50,744 nt of DNA from Myxococcales bacterium (lineage in GTDB: Bacteria > Myxococcota_A > Polyangia > Polyangiales > Houyiibacteriaceae), in contig JAOTXX010000025.1 of NCBI GenBank assembly GCA_029862185.1, forward strand, positions 1 to 50,744, given 5' to 3'. Made by a program: the position numbers and the translations under genes. Position 1 is the first letter of the stretch, and each line of letters opens with the position of its first letter. Shown here piece after piece: positions 44,781 through 50,744 of this stretch. The notes beneath the pieces are model-generated. The model was given only the letters and a program-made list of their open reading frames with translations, searched no databases and was not told the DNA's origin.

Positions 44781-44893
44781 TGTCTTGCCCCCTCGAGCTT
44801 GGTTTTAGCGCCTAGGGCCAGCAGGTGGAAGCGGTATTGCGATGCGAGCCCCCAGGGGGCCCGCATCAGCAACTAGCCCGCCTCTGCGGACGC

Positions 44894-45355
44894 TTAAGCG
44901 CGGGTCTTGACCTCGACCCGGATGATCGCCGTCAAGCCGTACGGTAGCTTCACGCCCACCTCGTAGGTGCCGACCTCTTTGATGGTCTGAGCCGGCATGA
45001 CGAGTTTCTTCTTGTCGACTTCGATGCCCTTGGCCGTGATGCCCTCGATGACGTCATTCGAGGTGACCGAGCCAAAGAGCTTCCCATCCTCGCCCGCTTC
45101 TTTGGCGATCATGACGGTGACCTTGGCCAGCTCGGCGACGATTTTTTCCTGCTCCGAGCGAAGCTTGGCGATGCGTTGAGCCTGAATCGCCTTCTCGTGC
45201 TCGATCTGTCGGACGTTTCCGCGGCTTGCAACGACTGCGAGGCCGCGAGGCAACAAGAAGTTGCGAGCGTAGCCGCGGCGGACGCGCACCACGTCTCCAA
45301 TCGAGCCCAGGTGCTCGAGGTTTTCCTTCAGTACGATTTCGACGGTAGATGCCAT
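44894..45355 (-). CDS. rplI: 50S ribosomal protein L9
   Basis: A 153-residue L9; E. coli has 149. It has the N-terminal rRNA-binding domain VEIVLKENLEHLGSIGDVVRVRRGYARNFLLPRGLA in outline, a long central helix and the C-terminal GKLFGSVTSNDVIEGI. The ATG at 45355 is 7 bases after the rpsR stop. Part of the rpsF-rpsR-rplI-dnaB block. Confidence 0.97.
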   Translation of the reverse strand: MASTVEIVLKENLEHLGSIGDVVRVRRGYARNFLLPRGLAVVASRGNVRQIEHEKAIQAQRIAKLRSEQEKIVAELAKVTVMIAKEAGEDGKLFGSVTSNDVIEGITAKGIEVDKKKLVMPAQTIKEVGTYEVGVKLPYGLTAIIRVEVKTRA

Positions 45356-45362
45356 GACTGCC

Positions 45363-45629
45363 TCACTTCGTCGCCGTGTAGGGGAGCAGCGCGATATTGC
45401 GGGCTCGCTTGATCGCACGCGTCAGATCGCGCTGTTGCTTCGCGTTCAGGCCGCTGATCCGCCGTGGCGTGATCTTCCCACGGTCCGTGATGAAGTTCCG
45501 CAGTTGTTGCGGGTCTTTGTAGTCGAACTTGAAGTCGGGTGGTAGCGAATGACCCGGGGCCTTTTTGCGCCCACCACGTCCGCGCCCGCCAGCTTCAACG
45601 TCAAAATCTTGTCGGATATCGTCGGCCAT
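45363..45629 (-). CDS. rpsR: 30S ribosomal protein S18
   Basis: An 88-residue S18; the conserved core runs [49 protein letters not shown] in outline. The N-terminal 28 residues are a Gly/Arg/Lys-rich extension. It pairs with S6 on the 30S subunit and starts 3 bases after the rpsF stop. Confidence 0.97.
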   Translation of the reverse strand: MADDIRQDFDVEAGGRGRGGRKKAPGHSLPPDFKFDYKDPQQLRNFITDRGKITPRRISGLNAKQQRDLTRAIKRARNIALLPYTATK

Positions 45630-45632
45630 GGC

Positions 45633-46292
45633 TTAGCCCTCCTCGCGATTGGGGTCAGCGGACTCCGCTTCCGTGGGTGCCTCTGCGGGTGCCTCTGCGG
45701 GTGCCTCTGCGGGTGCTTCCGCGGATGGTTCGGCGGCCGGAGCCTCTTTGGGTGCGGCTTCAGCGCTCGGGGCGGCGGCCTCGGCTTCCGTTGGCTCTTT
45801 CGGCGCCGCCTCCTCCGCGGGAGCGTCAGACGGCGCCCCGCGCGGTGCGCGCGGCACCATCCCTAGGCTGCGGGCACGCTCGAGCTCGGCGTCCTCGGCC
45901 AGCTCCTCTTCCTCGACGTGCAGGTACTGCACCTCTTCGGGGTCGACAGAGACCGAAGCCGGGTCGATGTCCTCATCGAGAAGAACGGTCTGGAACCGCA
46001 CCACGTCGTCGAGCAAGCGTAGGTTCCGCTCGAGCTCTGCGACGAGGTCGTTGAAACCCACGTACTTCAGGTAGACGAAGATCCCACGGGTGTTCTTTTG
46101 GATGGGATAGGCAAGCTTGCGCTTGCCCCAGTTGTCGAGCTTCGTCAGCGTGCCGTCGAGACGCGCGATGACGTCCTTGGCACGTTCGACGATCTTCTCG
46201 GCCGCGTCGTTGCTGACGTCGGGCCTGAGGATGTAGATCGTTTCGTATTCACGCGCCCATCGCGTGACGGGCGCTGCCGCTGTGCTTGCCAT
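45633..46292 (-). CDS. rpsF: 30S ribosomal protein S6 with long Ala/Pro/Glu-rich tail
   Basis: A 219-residue S6. The first about 110 residues are the normal fold (YETIYILRPDVSNDAAEKIV, NWGKRKLAYPIQKNTRGIFVYLKY in outline). The remaining about 110 are an acidic Ala/Pro/Glu tail with four APAE-type repeats. E. coli S6 also has an acidic tail, where RimK adds glutamates, but this tail is much longer. AGGAGGAGAT precedes the ATG. First gene of the small-subunit block after pth. Confidence 0.95.
   Translation of the reverse strand: MASTAAAPVTRWAREYETIYILRPDVSNDAAEKIVERAKDVIARLDGTLTKLDNWGKRKLAYPIQKNTRGIFVYLKYVGFNDLVAELERNLRLLDDVVRFQTVLLDEDIDPASVSVDPEEVQYLHVEEEELAEDAELERARSLGMVPRAPRGAPSDAPAEEAAPKEPTEAEAAAPSAEAAPKEAPAAEPSAEAPAEAPAEAPAEAPTEAESADPNREEG
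45675..45722. repeat. 12-base tandem repeat within rpsF
   Basis: Four head-to-tail copies of a 12-base unit (GGGTGCCTCTGC on the plus strand; the fourth differs by two bases) encode the AEAP repeats of the S6 tail. In frame, so copy-number changes would lengthen or shorten the tail by four residues without breaking the gene. Confidence 0.85.
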
Positions 46293-46313
46293 ATCTCCTC
46301 CTGGTCTAGTCGG

Positions 46314-46332
46314 CCCCAGCGCATGGCTGGAG
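46314..46332 (-). promoter_or_regulatory. Hairpin in the rpsF leader
   Basis: A seven-pair stem (46326-46332 with 46314-46320, one G-U pair) and 5-base loop, 22 bases before the rpsF start. In several bacteria an rpsF leader is bound by the S6-S18 complex for feedback control. The known consensus could not be matched, so this is only a possible equivalent. Confidence 0.3.
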
Positions 46333-46377
46333 CGAGGGAGGCCGAGGCATAGCCGATCTTCGCCTCTACGCCAGTCG

Positions 46378-46947
46378 TCAGGATCGGCTGTGGTGACGAT
46401 TCATCGACTGTCGTGCCCCTTCGCGCACCGCAGTTTCGGCCATATCAGCGGCAAGCTCGAGGACCACGCCGAGCTCGACACGTTCCAAGCTGTTGAAATC
46501 ACTGAGAACGTAACCCTCGGGGCGCCCTCTGGCCGGTCTTCCGATGCCCACTCGGCAGCGCACGAAGCCCGGGCCGCCGCAGTGTGCGACCATGGAGCGC
46601 AGCCCGTTGTGCCCGGCGGTGCCGCCGCCGACCTTGATGCGAACCACTCCGAACTCGAGATCGAGCTCGTCGTGCACAGACAGGACCCGGTCGACGGGCA
46701 CCTTGAAGAATTGCATCGCGGCCTGCACTGACTCGCCGCTCAGGTTCATGAAGGTCATCGGCTTGAGGAGCACGAGATCATGGTCGCCCAGCGCGACCTT
46801 GGTGAACTCGCCCTTGAATTTCTCCCGGAAGCTAGGCGCGCCCCAACGCCGCGCCAGCGCATCGACCACCATGAATCCGACATTGTGGCGATGGCCCGCG
46901 TACTTGGGCCCTGGGTTCCCGAGGCCCGCGATGAGATGCGTGCTCAC
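46378..46947 (-). CDS. pth: Peptidyl-tRNA hydrolase
   Basis: A 189-residue Pth (E. coli 194) that frees tRNA from stalled peptidyl-tRNA. The N-terminal LIAGLGNPGPKYAGHRHNVGFMVVD has the catalytic His, followed by LLKPMTFMNLSGESV with the catalytic Asn and HDELDLEFG with the Asp. Located between rplY and rpsF, as is common in bacteria. Confidence 0.96.
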   Translation of the reverse strand: MSTHLIAGLGNPGPKYAGHRHNVGFMVVDALARRWGAPSFREKFKGEFTKVALGDHDLVLLKPMTFMNLSGESVQAAMQFFKVPVDRVLSVHDELDLEFGVVRIKVGGGTAGHNGLRSMVAHCGGPGFVRCRVGIGRPARGRPEGYVLSDFNSLERVELGVVLELAADMAETAVREGARQSMNRHHSRS

Positions 46948-46961
46948 GGCCGGCCAGCTGC

Positions 46962-47609
46962 CTAGGTGGCGTCTTTCTCGGGCTCAGCGGCGGGCTTCGC
47001 GGCTTCAACGGCCGCTGCTGCGGCTGCATCCTCTTCGACTTCGGCGGCAGTAGCCTTGCGCGGCTCCAGGATGATCACGAGGGTGAGCTTGGGTTGCAGG
47101 CTGCACTCTACCCCGTCGGGGAGCTCGATCTCCTCGACCGAAATCGTGTCTTTGAGAGCAAGATGCGTCACGTCTACTTCGATGGACACCGGGATGTTGG
47201 CCGGCGTCGTGCGAAGGGGCAGAACCCGCCGCGTGACGTTGAGCACCCCGCCCTGAACGACGCCTACAGAGCGGCCGTACGTACGGAACGGAACGTTCAC
47301 CTCGAGCACCTTGTCCTCGATAATTCGATACAAATCGATGTGGAGGAGCTCCTGCGTGACAGGATCGGTCGTCAGATCTTTGACCATCGCCAGCTCGTCC
47401 TTGCCGTCCAGGGACAGCTTGAACACCACGTTCCGCCCTCGCTCGCCTCGGAGCGCTTTGGTCAGTTCTTTGGGGGACAGGGTCAGCGGCGTGGGCTCGA
47501 CGCCCGGACCGTAAAATACGCCCGGGACCTTTCCTTCTGCACGCAGCCGACGCGCTGGCCCCTTTCCGCGCCCAGCGCGGACCTCAGCCTGCAACGTCGT
47601 CGTTTCCAT
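46962..47609 (-). CDS. rplY: 50S ribosomal protein L25 (Ctc form)
   Basis: A 215-residue L25/Ctc, the general stress form with an additional C-terminal beta domain that E. coli L25 lacks. The N-terminal domain binds 5S rRNA (TLQAEVRAGRGKGPARRLRAEGKVPGVFYG in outline). The tail is Ala/Glu-rich. The ATG at 47609 (METTTLQ) is preferred to an in-frame TTG at 47624. A GGAG lies 9 bases ahead. Follows prs by 15 bases. Confidence 0.95.
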   Translation of the reverse strand: METTTLQAEVRAGRGKGPARRLRAEGKVPGVFYGPGVEPTPLTLSPKELTKALRGERGRNVVFKLSLDGKDELAMVKDLTTDPVTQELLHIDLYRIIEDKVLEVNVPFRTYGRSVGVVQGGVLNVTRRVLPLRTTPANIPVSIEVDVTHLALKDTISVEEIELPDGVECSLQPKLTLVIILEPRKATAAEVEEDAAAAAAVEAAKPAAEPEKDAT

Positions 47610-47624
47610 TCTCAATTGCTCCAA

Positions 47625-48566
47625 TCATACAAACAGCGAGCTCACCGAGTCGCTGTGGTGAATCCGTTTGATGGCCTCTCCTAGCAAACCTGCCACGGAA
47701 AGCACGCGGAAGCGGCCGGTCGCGATCGCTTCCTCCCGAAGGGGGATGGTGTCGGTCACGATCACCTCTTCGAGAGGGGAATCGACGATGCGCTCGAGGG
47801 CCGGACCCGACAAAACCGGGTGCGTGGCGGCTGCCATGACCCGCTTGGCGCCCTGCTCCTGCAGGGCGCGGGCCGCGTTGGTCATGGTTCCGGCGGTGTC
47901 GATCATGTCGTCCAGAATCATGCATTCGCGCCCGTTCACGTCGCCGATGATGTTCATGACTTCGCTCACGTTCTCGAGCTCACGGCGCTTGTCGATGATG
48001 GCTAGGTCAGCGCCCAGGCGTTTTGCGTAGGCGCGTGTGCGCTCGACCCCGCCGGCATCGGGCGACACAAACACAGGCGGCGTGCGGAAGTGGGGCCTGA
48101 GATGCTGCAGGAAGACAGGCATGGCGTATAGATGGTCGAACGGCTTGTTGAAGAAGCCCTGAATCTGGCCGGCGTGCAAATCCATCGAGACGACGCGATC
48201 GACGCCGGAGGTCGTGAGTAGGTCCGCGACCAGCTTCGCGGTGATCGGCGTCCGAGGAGCGGCTTTCCTGTCCTGCCTTGCATATCCGTAATAGGGGATG
48301 ACCGCGGTGATGGAACCGGCGGACGCACGCCTCAGCGCGTCCATCATGACCAAGAGCTCCATCAGGTTGTCGTTGACCGGGGCGCAGGTCGACTGGATCA
48401 GGTAAACATCCACGCCACGGACGTTTTCTTTAATCTTTGCGAACACCTCGCCGTCCGAAAAGCGTGAGACTCTCGCGCGGCCTACCGGCAATTCGAGGTA
48501 GTTGGCGATCTTCTCGGCGAGGCTCGGATTTGAGTTGCCCGTGAAAATGCAGGTCGACTTGAACAT
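47625..48566 (-). CDS. prs: Ribose-phosphate pyrophosphokinase
   Basis: A 313-residue PRPP synthetase (E. coli 315), which makes PRPP from ribose 5-phosphate and ATP for nucleotide, His and Trp synthesis. Motifs: [16 protein letters not shown], the catalytic flexible loop [28 protein letters not shown], and the PRPP loop [14 protein letters not shown]. The first gene of a seven-gene same-direction block that ends with dnaB. A good promoter is found at 48618-48646. Confidence 0.97.
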   Translation of the reverse strand: MFKSTCIFTGNSNPSLAEKIANYLELPVGRARVSRFSDGEVFAKIKENVRGVDVYLIQSTCAPVNDNLMELLVMMDALRRASAGSITAVIPYYGYARQDRKAAPRTPITAKLVADLLTTSGVDRVVSMDLHAGQIQGFFNKPFDHLYAMPVFLQHLRPHFRTPPVFVSPDAGGVERTRAYAKRLGADLAIIDKRRELENVSEVMNIIGDVNGRECMILDDMIDTAGTMTNAARALQEQGAKRVMAAATHPVLSGPALERIVDSPLEEVIVTDTIPLREEAIATGRFRVLSVAGLLGEAIKRIHHSDSVSSLFV

Positions 48567-48617
48567 CGCGGGGTCCCCTTAACGTAGCGAAGAGTTGCCA
48601 CCCGGTAAAGGCGAACG

Positions 48618-48646
48618 GAGGTAGCAAAGCGACCGACGAGTGTCAA
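48618..48646 (-). promoter_or_regulatory. prs operon promoter (predicted)
   Basis: On the minus strand: TTGACA (48646-48641), a perfect -35 box, a 17-base spacer, and TACCTC (48623-48618) as a weak -10. The transcript would start near 48611, leaving a leader of about 45 bases before prs. The divergent regulator gene starts on the far side at 48760. Confidence 0.55.
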
Positions 48647-48759
48647 CCACGGCGTGCATCGGAAACCACTGGACAAAACGGGCTCGGTTGTTTCCGACGA
48701 TACACAGTTGAGGTTCCTGAGCTGGGAGTGTACACCTCATCCTTCCTGCACCCGGAGGA

Positions 48760-49587
48760 ATGATGACGTCGAGTGTGACATTGTTGACGGAGCGCGAGCG
48801 CGTGGCGCAGCAGTGGCGAGATGCCCTGGGCGAGCACGGCGTTCAATCCAAGGTCGTGGCGCCCTCCGATCTGGCGATTGCGGCCGACGGCCAAACTGCA
48901 GTCGTCGTCGATGTCGATAGCGCGCAGCTCGATGCCGACGAGCTCCTCTGCACGTTGGGCTTTCTTCGCGCCTCTGGGGTGTTGCCGATCGCCCACGTCG
49001 AACACGGTCGCCACGACGTCGAAGACATCATCGCGGAGCTCTGCGACGGGCTGATCACGAGCGGCGAGCCGGACGTCGCACGCGTTGCGGCAGCCATCGC
49101 GCGACGCGCAGATCGACGACGCCACCTTCGATTGGAGTTCGTGACGCTGAGCCCTTGTGGCGACGATGTCTTGGCCATCCTGGGCAACGGCGACGCTTCG
49201 CTTCACCACCGACCGATCGATGCCTCCGATGACGGCTCCGAAATCACCAGCATCACCATTGATCCGAGTGCGACCAGAGCCGTTCTTCAACTGGAGAGCG
49301 GCGGGATCTGTCAGCTGACGATTGCATCCGTGCGGGCTTCCTCCAGCACGAACGATGGGCAAGGCGACATCGCGATCGACGGCGAGAGGCTCGGCGCGCG
49401 TCTTCGCGAGCTTCGTCTTGCGGCCGGTCTCACCCAGGCCGAGCTGGCGCGTCGCACGGGCATTCACCGTCCGAACATCGCGCGCGTCGAAGCCGGGCGC
49501 CATACGCCCTCGCTCGAGACCTTGGCGCGAATTGCCAACGCGATCGGCGTGTCAACCACGCACGTGTTGGTGTCGCACGAGTCATGA
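48760..49587 (+). CDS. Three-part HTH regulator: receiver-like, DUF2442-like, XRE HTH
   Basis: A 275-residue protein with three visible parts. Residues 5-120 look like a degenerate receiver domain: a strand VVVDVDS supplies Asp51/Asp53 at the phosphoacceptor place, but the N-terminal acidic pair is replaced by Thr-Glu and the conserved Lys is not evident. Residues about 125-195 resemble DUF2442-type beta sequence (ITSITIDPSATRAVLQLESGG). Residues about 205-270 are a clear XRE/Cro HTH: LGARLRELRLAAGLTQAELARRTGIHRPNIARVEAGRHTPSLETLARIANAIG in outline. GGAGG precedes the ATG. The stop overlaps the NUDIX start by 4 bases. Its target is unknown, perhaps its own operon or prs. Confidence 0.78.
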   Translation: MMTSSVTLLTERERVAQQWRDALGEHGVQSKVVAPSDLAIAADGQTAVVVDVDSAQLDADELLCTLGFLRASGVLPIAHVEHGRHDVEDIIAELCDGLITSGEPDVARVAAAIARRADRRRHLRLEFVTLSPCGDDVLAILGNGDASLHHRPIDASDDGSEITSITIDPSATRAVLQLESGGICQLTIASVRASSSTNDGQGDIAIDGERLGARLRELRLAAGLTQAELARRTGIHRPNIARVEAGRHTPSLETLARIANAIGVSTTHVLVSHES

Positions 49588-50429
49588 GCGCAGACGCGGC
49601 CGGGAAACCGATCGAGGACGCATCGACTGTCATCGTGTTGCGCGAAATCGGAGCGGGGATTGAGACCTTCATGCTTTGCAGGCACCAGCAAAGCGGCTTC
49701 ATGGGCGGAGCACACGTGTTCCCGGGCGGTAAGGTCGACCCGAGCGACAGCGCGGCTGGCTGGATCGACCGTGTCGACCAGGCGGCCGAATGCCTGAGCC
49801 AAGCTCTCGGGGAAGCCGACGCCGAATCGGGGCTTGGTCTGCTCGTCGCCGCGGTGCGCGAGACCTTCGAAGAAGCGGGTGTGCTCTTCGCAACCACCGC
49901 CCCGAACGCGGACCTGCCGCAGGCTCGCGGACAACTTCACAGAGGGGATTCGTTCCTCGAGCTGGCGAGTCAGCTCGACATGAAGATCGACTCGACCGTA
50001 CTGACACCCTACGCACGTTGGGTCACGCCCAAGATGGAGAGCCGCCGTTTCGATACGCGCTTCTACATCGCTGTGCTCCCTGAAGGACAACGTGCGTCTC
50101 ATGACGGGACGGAAACGACGTCTGCCGTGTGGCTGCGGCCCGCCAACGCGATCGACGAGATGTCGGCGGGGCAAATCAAGTTGGCGCCTCCAACGGTGCG
50201 AACCTTGCAGTGGCTCGCGGATTTCAACGATGCTGAAGCGGTGATCGCCGAAGCGCGCTCACGGAAGCCCCCCTTGGTGCGGCCGCGCATCGTGAGCGGT
50301 GACTCAGGCTGGTTTCTGGCCTTACCCGGCGACCCGGAGCATCCGGAAGACGATGCGGTGCTGCCAGGCGCGACACGAATGGTCTTCGACGATGGCGCCT
50401 GGCGAGATCTGCCCTCGCCTGTTCGCTAG
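49584..50429 (+). CDS. NUDIX hydrolase (NUDT19/CoA-type)
   Basis: A 281-residue NUDIX hydrolase. The opening GGAHVFPGGKVDPSD and the box AAVRETFEEAGVLFA match the NUDT19/RP2p-like branch, which hydrolyses CoA and acyl-CoA derivatives. An insertion separates the N-terminal Gly from REUXEE (about 40 residues), as in this branch, so the exact box spacing differs from classical NUDIX. It would cut CoA esters to 3',5'-ADP and acyl-phosphopantetheine. It is translationally coupled to the HTH regulator. Confidence 0.82.
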   Translation: MSADAAGKPIEDASTVIVLREIGAGIETFMLCRHQQSGFMGGAHVFPGGKVDPSDSAAGWIDRVDQAAECLSQALGEADAESGLGLLVAAVRETFEEAGVLFATTAPNADLPQARGQLHRGDSFLELASQLDMKIDSTVLTPYARWVTPKMESRRFDTRFYIAVLPEGQRASHDGTETTSAVWLRPANAIDEMSAGQIKLAPPTVRTLQWLADFNDAEAVIAEARSRKPPLVRPRIVSGDSGWFLALPGDPEHPEDDAVLPGATRMVFDDGAWRDLPSPVR

Positions 50430-50497
50430 GGTACAGTTTTTCCAGTTTCTTCGGATTGTTCCTTGTCTCCGTGCGAGCGGAGCCGTTATCCAAGGGG

Positions 50498-50744
50498 ATG
50501 GTGGCTCGATCCGGAAGGCCGAAGGACTTGCTGACGGCGTCGCAGATTGCACGTTTCTGCCAGGTCGACCTGAAGACGATTCACAACTGGGCCGATCGGG
50601 GTCGAATCGCGCATTTCCGAACTCCCGGCCGACACCTTCGGTTCCGCCGACCACACGTGCTCGATTTCCTGCGCAAGTACGGCTACCCGATCCCGGAGGA
50701 GCTCGACGCAGCGCGACCCCGCGTGGCGCTGCTCGTCGATGGAA
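50498..50744 (+). CDS. Excisionase-type HTH protein, start only
   Basis: The first 82 residues are visible and the gene continues beyond the window. The segment LLTASQIARFCQVDLKTIHNWADRGRIAHFRTPGRHLRF is a MerR/excisionase-type (HTH_17) DNA-binding helix pair, followed by HVLDFLRKYGYPIPEEL. The last visible residues (RPRVALLVDG) look like the first strand of a receiver domain, giving an HTH plus response-regulator layout known from Myxococcota. Start at ATG 50498, though GTG 50501 or 50471 is possible. Confidence 0.7.
   Translation, partial: MVARSGRPKDLLTASQIARFCQVDLKTIHNWADRGRIAHFRTPGRHLRFRRPHVLDFLRKYGYPIPEELDAARPRVALLVDG

Noticed and set aside
44684-44872. 62-codon minus-strand frame starting ATG between rplI and dnaB
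   Set aside because: It overlaps the conserved start of dnaB in another frame, has no family resemblance and no ribosome site. It was considered as the missing dnaB start through a frameshift at the G run; an AUC start is simpler.
48567-48760. tRNA gene ahead of prs, as in some relatives
   Set aside because: No cloverleaf or T-loop sequence could be found; only a promoter is visible. No tRNA was recognised elsewhere in the window.

Overview
The window looks like a GC-rich chromosomal segment of a deltaproteobacterium in the broad sense, most probably a Myxococcota relative. The main grounds are a Ser/Thr kinase with C-terminal PEGA domains, HEAT-repeat and MXAN-style regulatory genes, several beta-oxidation sets, and the conserved block prs-rplY-pth-rpsF-rpsR-rplI-dnaB. 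No phage, CRISPR array, rRNA or tRNA gene was seen. Most genes are housekeeping or central metabolism and are packed tightly, often with 4-base start/stop overlaps.

Layout. 1-2.9 kb: end of a lipoprotein gene, a NUDIX hydrolase and a divergent ABC exporter. 3-6.4 kb: a fadA-fadJ beta-oxidation operon. 6.5-7.9 kb: oligoribonuclease coupled to a ChaN-like haem-binding lipoprotein. 8-10.8 kb: sulfate activation (cysD, cysN fused to a degenerate APS-kinase domain). 10.8-14 kb: a small phospholipase-D-like protein, a 508-base repeat-rich gap and a bacterial homologue of animal SLC4 bicarbonate transporters. 14-18.7 kb: M20 peptidase, truncated haemoglobin plus RsgA, PEGA kinase. 18.8-23.1 kb: acyl-CoA dehydrogenase, TetR regulator, Rieske oxygenase, HEAT protein. 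23.1-27.4 kb: YqeY, M19 dipeptidase, and a second beta-oxidation pair (3-hydroxyacyl-CoA dehydrogenase and SCP-type thiolase). 27.4-34.9 kb: proS, a small membrane protein, Slt-type lytic transglycosylase, LhgO, TrxB, metallophosphoesterase. 35-38.1 kb: feoA-feoB plus a small membrane protein under a Fur-box promoter, divergent from tpx. 38.1-43.2 kb: transketolase, then pntAA-pntAB-pntB. 43.4-48.6 kb: the prs-to-dnaB block. 48.8-50.7 kb: an unusual HTH regulator coupled to a NUDIX gene, and the start of an excisionase-type HTH protein.

How the genes fit. Two or more fatty-acid oxidation sets, an isovaleryl-type acyl-CoA dehydrogenase and LhgO point to organic and branched-chain acid oxidation. 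Transhydrogenase, TrxB, Tpx and transketolase support NADPH and thiol redox balance. FeoAB and ChaN serve iron and haem.

The most unusual items are: the SLC4/NBC-like transporter with an EIIA-like cytoplasmic domain that has lost its phospho-histidine; two dispersed copies of a G-quadruplex-capable repeat; a 189-base element with perfect 27-base terminal inverted repeats beside the transporter; a dnaB reading frame that seems to need an AUC start; and a CysN-linked APS-kinase domain that has lost its catalytic motifs. All assignments are by reading motifs and remembered family features; no database search was run.
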